From positions 1 to 5,897 of the forward strand of contig JBCCSZ010000389.1 in the NCBI GenBank assembly GCA_039199225.1: a stretch of 5,897 nt of DNA. Reading direction: 5' to 3'. The position numbers and the translations under genes were made by a program. The number at the start of each line of letters is the position of its first letter. Positions within the stretch are counted from its first letter, which is position 1. The DNA is from JBCCSZ01 sp039199225. Its GTDB lineage: Bacteria > Bacteroidota > Bacteroidia > Chitinophagales > Saprospiraceae. Of this stretch, positions 1 through 5,835 are shown in pieces. Under the pieces are notes generated by a model. That model saw nothing but the letters and a program-made list of their open reading frames with translations, did no database searches and had not been told where the DNA came from.

Positions 1-1681
1 GAACAATGGGGCTGTAGACGAAAGAACCATCGGCATCTACTTGCTTCAGTCTATAGTATCGTTCTCCTTTGAGGGCTTGTCCATCCTTGAAATGGTATTT
101 GGTCTGGGCTTGGCTGTTTCCGAAAGCGGACAGGCGGCCAACAGCCTGAAAAACACGACCCTTTGGACTGCTTTCAATGTCAAAGTAGGCCGCATTAACT
201 TCTGTTGCAGTGGTCCAGTTGAGGTCGACCCCTTCGGTGGTTGGATCGAAAGTCGCATTGAAGGCCATCAGTTCGACGGGCAGAGCAATCAGTTGATTCT
301 CAAAGGCACCAATGTCCACACCTGAGCCAAAAGGGCGAGAATCGTTGTTGAAATCTACAGAAGGAAATAGGTCCGTTGTGCCAGCGTCAATGGCAGGAGA
401 AGCATTGTCGAGATTAAAGTTGAAACGCGTAACGTCTACGAAGCCCGGATCATCAACGATGGCAAATTGGCCGTTGATTTCCTGCATAGGTGGATTCGAC
501 CAGCTTCGCCCCTTGTTATTCGAAATCAAGTTATTGCTGAGGTCGACATTGGCTTGGTTGGATAGGTAAATGTGTACTCCATTGTTGAAATTGTTATCTG
601 CAAAGATGTTATTTCTTACCTCGATGAGTCCAGTATTGCCTTCGACCCACATGGAGCCACCCTGGTTGTTGCCACCAAGGGTTCCCTGAAAGCCATTCTG
701 AAAAACAGTGTTATTGTACACTTTGACCCGACGGATGTCATTTGGGCTGCCATCTGTGGAGAAACCTGTTATCTTGATACCGTCTGCGCCATTGTTGTAA
801 ATCAGGTTGTTGAACACGGAGATGTTATCGACTGTTCCTCCCTGCTCTGCACCAATGCTGATACCGATATCTTCACAACCAAACACTTCGTTTTGATAAA
901 TCTGGATGTTCAGTGCAGAACGTTCATAAGCATCGACATAGATGCCAGCGGAAGAATTGTTCATGTCATAGACCACATTGCCATGGATGACACCATTGCG
1001 TACGCCGTTTTTTGCATCTATACCGATGGGGCCACCCGGAATGGTCCCAATACCTCCGTTGAATACCTCATTGAAGCGGATGGTGAAATTCTCTACCCCT
1101 TCGGTCAATGAGATGCATTCTTCATATCCTCCCGGACTCCGGTTGATCGCCCGCTCGATGCTGTTGTTCTCAATTAGAATTTTGCGGATGCCATAGCTGC
1201 CGACCGCCGCTTGTCCATTGGCGTAGATACCGCTTGAGCCGGTGTCGAAGGTAGAACAATTGCGGATGGTGATGTCCGTCACGTCGTTGCCAAAGACCAA
1301 AAAGCCAATGTAGGTAGAATGCTGTACCCGAAGGTTATCGATCACCAGGTGGTTGCAGTCGATCATTTCAAACATCCCACCGTACGGCCCAAAGAGCGTA
1401 AAGCCATTGCCATCGATCGTCGCTACGCCATTGTAGGAAGTAATGGTGATTGGGTTGCTTTCTGTGCCGGATACCGTAAAGGTCACTCGCTCATTGTAAA
1501 TTCCTCCTTCAATGAACAAGGTTTCCAAGTTACTGGCCGTATTTAAAGCGTATTGAATGCTGCGAAAAGGCTGGCTGATCGTACCTGGATTGGCATCGTT
1601 GCCACTGGTGCTGACATAGTAATTTGTAGCATTGGATAGTGTTGAAAGACACAAGAGAAATAGGATGGGGAAATATCTCAT
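1..1681 (-). CDS. Secreted right-handed beta-helix protein, probable T9SS cargo (C-terminus beyond window)
   Basis: An uninterrupted frame of 560 codons starts at the ATG at 1681 and leaves the window still open. Residues 1-18 form a signal peptide (short basic start, hydrophobic FPILFLLCLSTL, cleavage probably after SNA). Residues 21-60 (YYVSTSGNDANPGT, then FRSIQYAL and FIEGGIYNERV) are the usual opening of secreted parallel beta-helix proteins. From about 75 to 390 there are repeated coils rich in N-x-(I/V) and asparagine ladders (for example VIHGNVVYDM, VFNNLIYNNGADGI, VYNNTVFQNG), matching PbH1 repeats. Residues 411-461 (DPGFV, SPAIDAGT, DIGAFE) match a choice-of-anchor Q-like segment. 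Residues 466-560 (LPVELMAFNA, LNWTTATE, YYRLKQVDADG) match the Ig/FnIII-like module common just before T9SS sorting domains. Export to the cell surface is therefore likely. Such helices are often polysaccharide lyases or hydrolases, but I cannot identify catalytic residues or a substrate, so the function stays open. Confidence 0.93.
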   Translation of the reverse strand, partial: MRYFPILFLLCLSTLSNATNYYVSTSGNDANPGTISQPFRSIQYALNTASNLETLFIEGGIYNERVTFTVSGTESNPITITSYNGVATIDGNGFTLFGPYGGMFEMIDCNHLVIDNLRVQHSTYIGFLVFGNDVTDITIRNCSTFDTGSSGIYANGQAAVGSYGIRKILIENNSIERAINRSPGGYEECISLTEGVENFTIRFNEVFNGGIGTIPGGPIGIDAKNGVRNGVIHGNVVYDMNNSSAGIYVDAYERSALNIQIYQNEVFGCEDIGISIGAEQGGTVDNISVFNNLIYNNGADGIKITGFSTDGSPNDIRRVKVYNNTVFQNGFQGTLGGNNQGGSMWVEGNTGLIEVRNNIFADNNFNNGVHIYLSNQANVDLSNNLISNNKGRSWSNPPMQEINGQFAIVDDPGFVDVTRFNFNLDNASPAIDAGTTDLFPSVDFNNDSRPFGSGVDIGAFENQLIALPVELMAFNATFDPTTEGVDLNWTTATEVNAAYFDIESSPKGRVFQAVGRLSAFGNSQAQTKYHFKDGQALKGERYYRLKQVDADGSFVYSPIV

Positions 1682-1713
1682 GGCTATATGTTTTACACTA
1701 TAATAATAGCCAT
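1680..1713 (-). promoter_or_regulatory. Inverted repeat over the beta-helix gene start codon
   Basis: ATGGCTAT (1680-1687) and ATAGCCAT (1706-1713) are perfect 8-bp inverted arms separated by 18 nt. In the minus-strand transcript the downstream arm contains the first two bases of the AUG at 1681, so the hairpin would partly hide the start codon. The upstream arm itself begins with an ATG preceded by a run of six A, which opens a six-codon frame (MAIIIV, stop at 1693-1695) ending 11 nt before the real start. A T6-GTG-A6 inverted repeat (1713-1727) abuts it and would compete for folding. The repeats are seen directly; a role in translation control is inference. Confidence 0.4.
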
Positions 1714-1790
1714 TTTTTCACAAAAAAGAGAGGCAACTACTCCTTGCTACCAAAGCTTTCTTTCCTGAGAGTGAAAGTATAACAATTACA

Positions 1791-1806
1791 TTGACACATC
1801 TGTCAA
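1791..1806. promoter_or_regulatory. Perfect dyad TTGACA-N4-TGTCAA, candidate operator
   Basis: Two perfect 6-bp inverted half-sites flank CATC in the 229-bp region between the divergent beta-helix and lipoprotein genes. It sits 105-120 bp upstream of the lipoprotein start. The outer TTGA/TCAA resembles an FNR-type site, but the gap between TTGA and TCAA is 8 bp rather than the 6 bp of the FNR consensus, so a different dimer or regulator is possible. It abuts a candidate -7 box on the plus strand. Confidence 0.35.
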
Positions 1807-1807
1807 A

Positions 1808-1815
1808 TACCTTTT
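1808..1815 (+). promoter_or_regulatory. Weak candidate Bacteroidota -7 box (TACCTTTT) for the lipoprotein gene
   Basis: The sequence matches 7 of 8 positions of the Bacteroidota -7 consensus TAnnTTTG (last base T instead of G). No TTTG element lies 19-21 bp upstream, so the promoter would be weak or activator-dependent. It would give a leader of roughly 90 nt. The dyad ending at 1806 would overlap the promoter spacer. Confidence 0.2.
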
Positions 1816-1910
1816 TCCAGCTTCAACAAAATAAAACGGTAGGTCTCGAAATCCTTAGTGGTGATTCAATCGTAAGTAAGTAAAACGTAAACCAAATCAC
1901 TCAGAAAACT

Positions 1911-2594
1911 ATGAAAAGCAATATTTTGACCGCTTTAGCAGTGGCTGTGCTCCTACTGACAGCTATTTCCTGTGAAGATCAACAAACGCCCAAAGCGGCA
2001 GCCACCGAGGTAGAAACACCAAAAAAGAACATTCTCAAAGAGACCATAGAAGAATACGACCTTCGCAATGACTCGGTTATTTTTCGTTCAGCCACCATCG
2101 AAAACTTTGATCAAGATGGCCACTCGGTTGATATATATTGGATTGGACCAAAGAGGGATACCACTCTCCGGTTTTACAGGAAATACGACGCCAACAAAAA
2201 GTTAGTCGGTGCAGAATATTTTGAGAAAGGTGATGTAGAGCCTACCTTGGATACAGTGTATACGAACGCAGAGGGCTTGAAGGTGGAGGTTTCCATGAAC
2301 AGCAAGCGGGAAATCGTCTGGAAATCGACGATTGCAACAGATGGGGAAGGCAACGAAGTAGCCCGGGTTTATGAAAATAGAAAAGGAGCATATCGAGGGC
2401 TGGACAGTACGTTTTTTGACGATAAAAACCGCATGGTAAAAGGGTTTTACAAAAATGCAAAAGGACAGAAAAAGAAGATCAAAACCTACGAATACACCAA
2501 AGAGGATCAATACCAAAATTGGACAGAACGAAAAATGTTTGTGAACGATACCCTGCAGCAGCGACACATAAGGATTCTGCAATATGCGATCTAA
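1911..2594 (+). CDS. Small lipoprotein of unknown function with repeated beta-strand motifs
   Basis: This 227-residue protein has a lipoprotein signal: hydrophobic stretch at residues 5-18, then AISC with the lipidated Cys21. The residues just after it are acidic (CEDQQ). Acidic residues at this position are part of the surface-export signal of some Bacteroidota lipoproteins, so surface display is possible but unproven. Residues 22-40 are a Pro/Ala/Thr/Glu linker. The remainder has irregular repeats of aromatic beta-strands joined by charged turns: FYRKYDANKKLVGAEYFEKG (88-107), STFFDDKNRMVKGFYKNAKG (166-185) and YEYTKEDQYQNWTERKMF (193-210). This resembles the RHS- or YwqK-like repeat style seen in many Bacteroidota hypothetical proteins. 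No catalytic motif is visible. The start is the first ATG, in an A-rich context (GAAAACTATG) without a Shine-Dalgarno. It is monocistronic and converges on the Crp/Fnr gene with 30 nt between the stop codons. Confidence 0.9.
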   Translation: MKSNILTALAVAVLLLTAISCEDQQTPKAAATEVETPKKNILKETIEEYDLRNDSVIFRSATIENFDQDGHSVDIYWIGPKRDTTLRFYRKYDANKKLVGAEYFEKGDVEPTLDTVYTNAEGLKVEVSMNSKREIVWKSTIATDGEGNEVARVYENRKGAYRGLDSTFFDDKNRMVKGFYKNAKGQKKKIKTYEYTKEDQYQNWTERKMFVNDTLQQRHIRILQYAI

Positions 2595-2624
2595 ATCGTT
2601 TACGGTGTACCGCTATTTGAGTAT

Positions 2625-3164
2625 TTAGAAAGACTTCTTGATTCGGGATAGGGTCTCTGGCGTCATTCGCAGATAGGAGGCGATGTATTTATTTGGGATT
2701 TCCTGAAAAAGCTGGGGGCTTCGCTTCAGTACCCTTCGGTATCGCTCCACCGGCGAGGTGGTTAGGATGTCCCTTTCGCGCTCCATTTGTTGCAAAACGA
2801 AACTTTCGAGTATGCTGTGCCATATCTTCAAATGGGCCGGAGAGGAGAAAATCAAATCCATAAAGCTCTTTTTGGGTATCCGCTTCAAGATGGTCTTTCG
2901 AAGAGCTTGGATGTAAAAGTCGGAGGGCTGTTCGTGGATGAAAGAGTCAAGGGCAGCTATCAGGTTGTTGGTGTAGCCAAAGCGAATGATCTGCTCTTCG
3001 AAGTTGTCGACAACAAAGATTTTTAGGCTGCCTTCCACAACTAGATACAGGTTGGTGTCGATACTCCCCTGGACCTTGAGGTATTCATTTCTCTTCAGCT
3101 CCACCGTTTTATCCCACAGATTTCGCTGGCTGATTTCTTCAATAAGATTTAAAATTGGATTCAT
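2625..3164 (-). CDS. Crp/Fnr-family transcriptional regulator lacking cysteines
   Basis: A 179-residue regulator. Residues about 20-105 form a cyclic-nucleotide-binding-type beta-roll (YLVVEGSLKIFVVDN at 40-54), about 110-135 the dimerisation helix, and 137-179 a winged helix-turn-helix (SPVERY, then IPNKYIASYLRMTPETLSRI). The recognition helix has E170-x-x-S173-R174, the FNR-type signature associated with TTGA half-sites; CRP instead has R-E-x-x-x-R. The segment that would be the phosphate-binding cassette (FGYTNNLIAALDS) lacks the canonical GE...RxA residues, so cAMP binding is doubtful. There is no cysteine anywhere, which rules out the 4Fe-4S oxygen sensing of E. coli FNR. It is shorter than E. 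coli CRP (about 210) but within the range of short Bacteroidota members. It lies 150 nt downstream of hemN on the same strand, enough room for its own promoter. The effector is unknown. Confidence 0.92.
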   Translation of the reverse strand: MNPILNLIEEISQRNLWDKTVELKRNEYLKVQGSIDTNLYLVVEGSLKIFVVDNFEEQIIRFGYTNNLIAALDSFIHEQPSDFYIQALRKTILKRIPKKSFMDLIFSSPAHLKIWHSILESFVLQQMERERDILTTSPVERYRRVLKRSPQLFQEIPNKYIASYLRMTPETLSRIKKSF

Positions 3165-3239
3165 CTGACTACTGCGCTATTCAGGGCTTAGTGAATTTTC
3201 CACTGAGCGGACTGCCAAAATACGACTTTAGCCAAGAGG

Positions 3240-3254
3240 AGGGAAATATTCCCT
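3240..3254. repeat. Short palindrome AGGGAA-ATA-TTCCCT upstream of the Crp/Fnr gene
   Basis: Perfect 6-bp inverted arms around ATA lie 76-90 nt upstream of the Crp/Fnr start, between hemN and that gene. On the minus strand no T-run follows, so it is not a convincing hemN terminator. An operator for the regulator gene is possible, though a 6-bp palindrome may also be chance. The rest of the 150-nt spacer holds no clear promoter; the nearest is a poor TATTTTGG at 3215-3222, one base short of the -7 consensus. Confidence 0.3.
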
Positions 3255-3314
3255 GTTACAATTTTTTGGAACTACTGATTTGTATTGCCGGCGATCGGTA
3301 TGTACTTGCACAAG

Positions 3315-4682
3315 TCAAACCGTCATAGAAAAAACGCGGGTTTGGGGTTTGTTCCTGTTGAGGTGTAAATCGAAGGCCATGCAGATGTTCCGCACGAAAG
3401 GTCGGGCGTGTTCTGGAACGGAAAGGCCGTTTGAGTAGATGTCCACCAAGCCATCCCGCTCCATTTCTTCCAGCCGCTCCAAGCAGTTTTCCAATTCGGG
3501 AAATCGGAGGGCGTCTGTTGCCCAGGATGTTTCAAAATGACACATGATGTTGAGAATGTGCTTTCGGACAATCAAATCCTCTGCGCTCAGATCATGCCCC
3601 CTGAATATGGGCAGTCGGCCATTGTTGACCAATTCGGAATAGGTTTCGAGTTTCTTTTCATTTTGAGCAAAGCCATACCAAGAGTCGCTGATGGAACTCA
3701 TGCCCAGTCCGATCATCAACTGCGTTTTGTGCGGCGTGTATCCCATGAAATTGCGGTGGAGGGTCTTGCGTTTGACTGACTGGGACAGGGCGTCGGAGGT
3801 CAACGCAAAGTGATCCATTCCGATCTCCTCGTAGCCAGATGCTTCCAGCAGGCTTTTTCCGGTTTCGTAAAGACTCCTTTTTTCTTCGGCATTGGGGAGG
3901 TCCTTTTCGTTGTAGCCCCTCTGACCAACGTTTTTGACCCAAGGGACATGGGCGTAGCTGTAGTAGGCGATCCGGTCGGGCTGTAGGGTCTTTGTCAATT
4001 CAATGGTTTGGACGATGCTCTCTTTGCTTTGGTGTGGCAAGCCGAACACCAAATCCTGACCGATGGAGGTGAAACCGATTTCCCTGGCCCACTCTGTGAC
4101 TTCCCGGACTTTCCGGAAAGGCTGAATCCGGTGGATGGTTCTTTGCACCTTCTCATCGTAGTCCTGCACCCCAAAGTTGGTTCTTCTGAAGCCCAAATTG
4201 AAAAGGGTTTGCAAATGCGCCCGGCTTGTGTTGTTGGGGTGTCCCTCAAAGCTGAATTCGGCCTTTTGATCGATGATCCCCTTGTCGGTAATGCCTTTGA
4301 TGAGCTTTTCCAGATTGTCGGGATGGAAAAAAGTGGGTGTGCCGCCCCCTAGGTGCAGCTCTTTGATGCGCACCTTTTCGGGGAAGGAACGGCAATATAG
4401 GTCCCATTCTCGTAAGACGGCCTGGATGTAAGGCGCTTCTACACTGTGCCTCTTGGTGATGCGTTTGTGGCAAGCACAGAAGGTACAAAGCGACTCACAG
4501 AACGGCAGATGTATGTACAGACTGATGCCTTCTGATTGGTTGCTTTCCAAAAAAGATTGCTGAACAGAGGCCATCCACTTTTCCGGACTGATGCCTTCCT
4601 TTTTCCAATAAGGTACCGTTGGGTAGCTGGTGTATCTCGGGCCGGGGATGTTGTATTTCTGAATGAGCGAGTTGGGTATCAT
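3315..4682 (-). CDS. hemN: Oxygen-independent coproporphyrinogen III oxidase (radical SAM)
   Basis: HemN oxidatively decarboxylates two propionates of coproporphyrinogen III to give protoporphyrinogen IX without oxygen, a late cytoplasmic step of haem synthesis. The 455 residues nearly match the 457 of E. coli HemN. The cluster motif is C62-x3-C66-x2-C69-x-C71 inside YIHLPFCESLCTFCAC, with Tyr56 and His58 just before it, numbered as in E. coli. GGGTPT follows at 112-117, Glu146 (SFEGHP) in the SAM region, GVQD at 171-174, DLVFGLP at 210-216, GMDHFA at 288-293 and HRNFMGYT at 309-316. The C-x-C end of the cluster motif and the HRNF-x-GYT segment separate true HemN from the haem chaperone HemW. 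E. coli has Gln after the Phe in FQGY; here it is Met313, which I recall as usual in Bacteroidota. It starts 19 nt after the Usp stop, so it is probably co-transcribed. Confidence 0.97.
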   Translation of the reverse strand: MIPNSLIQKYNIPGPRYTSYPTVPYWKKEGISPEKWMASVQQSFLESNQSEGISLYIHLPFCESLCTFCACHKRITKRHSVEAPYIQAVLREWDLYCRSFPEKVRIKELHLGGGTPTFFHPDNLEKLIKGITDKGIIDQKAEFSFEGHPNNTSRAHLQTLFNLGFRRTNFGVQDYDEKVQRTIHRIQPFRKVREVTEWAREIGFTSIGQDLVFGLPHQSKESIVQTIELTKTLQPDRIAYYSYAHVPWVKNVGQRGYNEKDLPNAEEKRSLYETGKSLLEASGYEEIGMDHFALTSDALSQSVKRKTLHRNFMGYTPHKTQLMIGLGMSSISDSWYGFAQNEKKLETYSELVNNGRLPIFRGHDLSAEDLIVRKHILNIMCHFETSWATDALRFPELENCLERLEEMERDGLVDIYSNGLSVPEHARPFVRNICMAFDLHLNRNKPQTRVFSMTV

Positions 4683-4701
4683 TTGAATGGATTTGCGGTG
4701 C

Positions 4702-5634
4702 TTATCGAACGATGAGTAAGGGGTAGTTTTCCAGGCGATCTACCAGCCCTTCGGCCACACTGCCAAAAAACAATCCTTCGAGTGCAGAATGGCCCTTGGC
4801 ACCCATGATGAGCATGGCATCCGTGGCTTTTTGTGCAAAGTCATCGATTTGGCCGACGGTATGCCCCTCTTCGTCTTCTAGGATGCGCAATTTGATGTTT
4901 TCCCCCTCCAATTGGTGTTTACTCATAAAGTCGGCAGCTTCCCGCTGGGTGTTTTCCCGCATCAGTCGCCGATACTCCATGTTATTGGAAAAGTTGTAGT
5001 AATTGGACAAAGGCAAGAGCTGCATCACATGGATCAGGTCGATCTTTACCTCTGTGTCGAAGGTCTTTTGTAAAGCCAAAGCGAGCCATAGGGCTCTGGC
5101 AGAATTATCGGAAAAATCAACGGGGACAACCAATCTTTTAATTGACTTACTGGCCGTCTCCGGTACCAACAACAGATTGCATTGGAGCTTTCGGGCCAGG
5201 CGCTTTGCCGTAATTCCGCTGCCAGCACTTTGCCGCTTAACCCCTGCGATCACTGTTCCGACTTCCTTGACCTTTGCCATGTGTACCAGCTTTTGATAGG
5301 GTTTTCCTTCGACTACCTCTATGTCAAATGATACATCCAGGGCTTTTAGGCCATCTTCAAATTGTGCTTTGAGCATGGAGCGCACCTTTTCGTCCACCGG
5401 AACGCCTGTGGTAAATCGTTGGTGGAAGTCTAGGATCGTTTTCTTGGGCTTCGTAAAATCGGGAATGATGTGTAGGGCATATACTTTCTTCGAATGGCCA
5501 GCCGAAAGAAGCGAAGTACTGAAGTCCAACAGATGTTGGTCCATTTCTGTCAAATCTGCGGCAATCAACACGCGATGGAAGCTTGTACCCGCATTGGTAC
5601 GGCCCTTATCGATGGTTTCTTGTGGTGAATTCAT
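4702..5634 (-). CDS. Tandem-domain universal stress protein (UspA family)
   Basis: This 310-residue cytoplasmic protein holds two Usp alpha/beta domains. Domain 1 covers about 18-158 (FHRVLIAADLTEMD at its start, LLLVPE at its end) and domain 2 about 166-310 (KRLVVPVDFSDNSARAL at 166-182, LLIVR at the C-terminus). Domain 2 keeps the ATP-binding signature G-x2-G-x9-G-S: G278, G281, G291, S292 in MGAKGHSALEGLFFGS. Domain 1 has only a degenerate version (GVKRQSAGSG, 131-140), so one ATP site per chain is the likely state. Tandem Usp proteins are known as stress and low-oxygen response or signalling factors; the partner here is unknown. It is the first gene of the probable usp-hemN operon. The start is an ATG in an A/T-rich context (CCAATTATG), and about 14 extra residues precede the first domain. 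No Shine-Dalgarno is visible. Confidence 0.95.
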   Translation of the reverse strand: MNSPQETIDKGRTNAGTSFHRVLIAADLTEMDQHLLDFSTSLLSAGHSKKVYALHIIPDFTKPKKTILDFHQRFTTGVPVDEKVRSMLKAQFEDGLKALDVSFDIEVVEGKPYQKLVHMAKVKEVGTVIAGVKRQSAGSGITAKRLARKLQCNLLLVPETASKSIKRLVVPVDFSDNSARALWLALALQKTFDTEVKIDLIHVMQLLPLSNYYNFSNNMEYRRLMRENTQREAADFMSKHQLEGENIKLRILEDEEGHTVGQIDDFAQKATDAMLIMGAKGHSALEGLFFGSVAEGLVDRLENYPLLIVR

Positions 5635-5645
5635 AATTGGTAGTT

Positions 5646-5687
5646 CAACTTGTGGATGAATCAGTAAACTTTACACTCCACAAATTG
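5646..5687 (-). promoter_or_regulatory. Inverted repeat in the usp-hemN leader (stem-loop or paired operator)
   Basis: CAACTTGTGGA (5646-5656) and TCCACAAATTG (5677-5687) are 11-bp inverted arms matching at 10 positions, with a 20-nt spacer. In minus-strand RNA the odd position is a U-G wobble, so all 11 pairs can form, with the stem ending 11 nt before the Usp AUG. The spacer contains a second perfect palindrome, GTAAA-C-TTTAC (5664-5674). The geometry is seen directly. Whether it acts as RNA structure or as a protein-binding dyad cannot be told from sequence alone. Confidence 0.5.
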
Positions 5688-5704
5688 AGGGACTTTCCAC
5701 AAAT
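5677..5704 (-). repeat. Two direct copies of TCCACAAAT, 19 bp apart
   Basis: Identical 9-bp copies lie at 5677-5685 and 5696-5704, with an inverted core TTGTGGA at 5650-5656. Read on the minus strand each copy is ATTTGTGGA, and the bases leading into each also give a 7-of-8 match to the Bacteroidota -7 box (TCAATTTG at 5681-5688, TTTATTTG at 5700-5707), both missing the A at position 2. They may be promoter elements, regulator half-sites, or both. Confidence 0.35.
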
Positions 5705-5709
5705 AAAAA

Positions 5710-5723
5710 CTGATAAAAGTCAA
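5710..5723 (-). promoter_or_regulatory. FNR-like box upstream of usp-hemN (TTGAC-TTTT-ATCAG)
   Basis: Read on the minus strand this 14-bp site matches 8 of the 10 specified bases of the FNR consensus TTGAT-N4-ATCAA, with the correct spacing. It lies 76-89 nt upstream of the Usp start. If the TCAATTTG element at 5681-5688 is the -7 box, the site centre would fall near -40, close to where an activator of the FNR class sits. The Crp/Fnr gene at 2625-3164 encodes a matching recognition helix. Degenerate 14-mers arise by chance, so this is a candidate only. Confidence 0.35.
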
Positions 5724-5774
5724 AGCCCCCTCTGATTTCGGTCAACTATGGCGACCACCGGCCCAAAATGACAA

Positions 5775-5807
5775 CAGGCAATGCTCCGCTTTCCGGAACA
5801 TTGCCTG
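5775..5807 (-). terminator. Probable intrinsic terminator of the gene at the right edge
   Basis: CAGGCAATG (5775-5783) pairs perfectly with CATTGCCTG (5799-5807). Inside lie a G-U wobble (in minus-strand RNA) and a further TCCG/CGGA stem closing a 5-nt loop, giving a 14-bp hairpin. It begins 28 nt after the stop codon at 5836. On the minus strand it is followed by TTGTCATTTT, a U-rich but interrupted tract; the other side is A-rich without a T-run, so the minus orientation fits best. Confidence 0.65.
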
Positions 5808-5835
5808 CTGGTGTTAAAGCAAAGTCGATTGGGAA

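Noticed and set aside
572..1111. Plus-strand 179-codon frame, with others at 41-325, 312-569, 978-1196 and 1319-1546
   Set aside because: All lie antisense to the 560-codon beta-helix frame, which shows a signal peptide and recognisable domains; these frames show none.
1713..1727. T6-CAC-A6 as an intrinsic terminator
   Set aside because: A pure A/T stem has no GC-rich part, and it lies upstream of a start codon, not after a gene.
2202..2582. Minus-strand 126-codon frame opposite the lipoprotein gene
   Set aside because: Shadow of the lipoprotein gene: odd composition rich in Phe, Cys and His, with no start context and no domain.
2591..2628. Bidirectional terminator between the convergent lipoprotein and Crp/Fnr genes (CTAAAT...ATTTAG arms with inner CGGT-GT-ACCG)
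   Set aside because: The outer arms are only 6 bp, AT-rich and made of the two TAA stops; the inner stem would need a 2-nt loop; neither side has a T-run.
3304..3315. ACTTG-CA-CAAGT inverted repeat at the hemN stop codon as a terminator
   Set aside because: The stem is 5 bp with a 2-nt loop and has no T-tract after it on the minus strand.
3995..4352. Alternative frames on both strands inside hemN
   Set aside because: hemN motifs are unambiguous along the whole length, so these are overlapping-frame artefacts.
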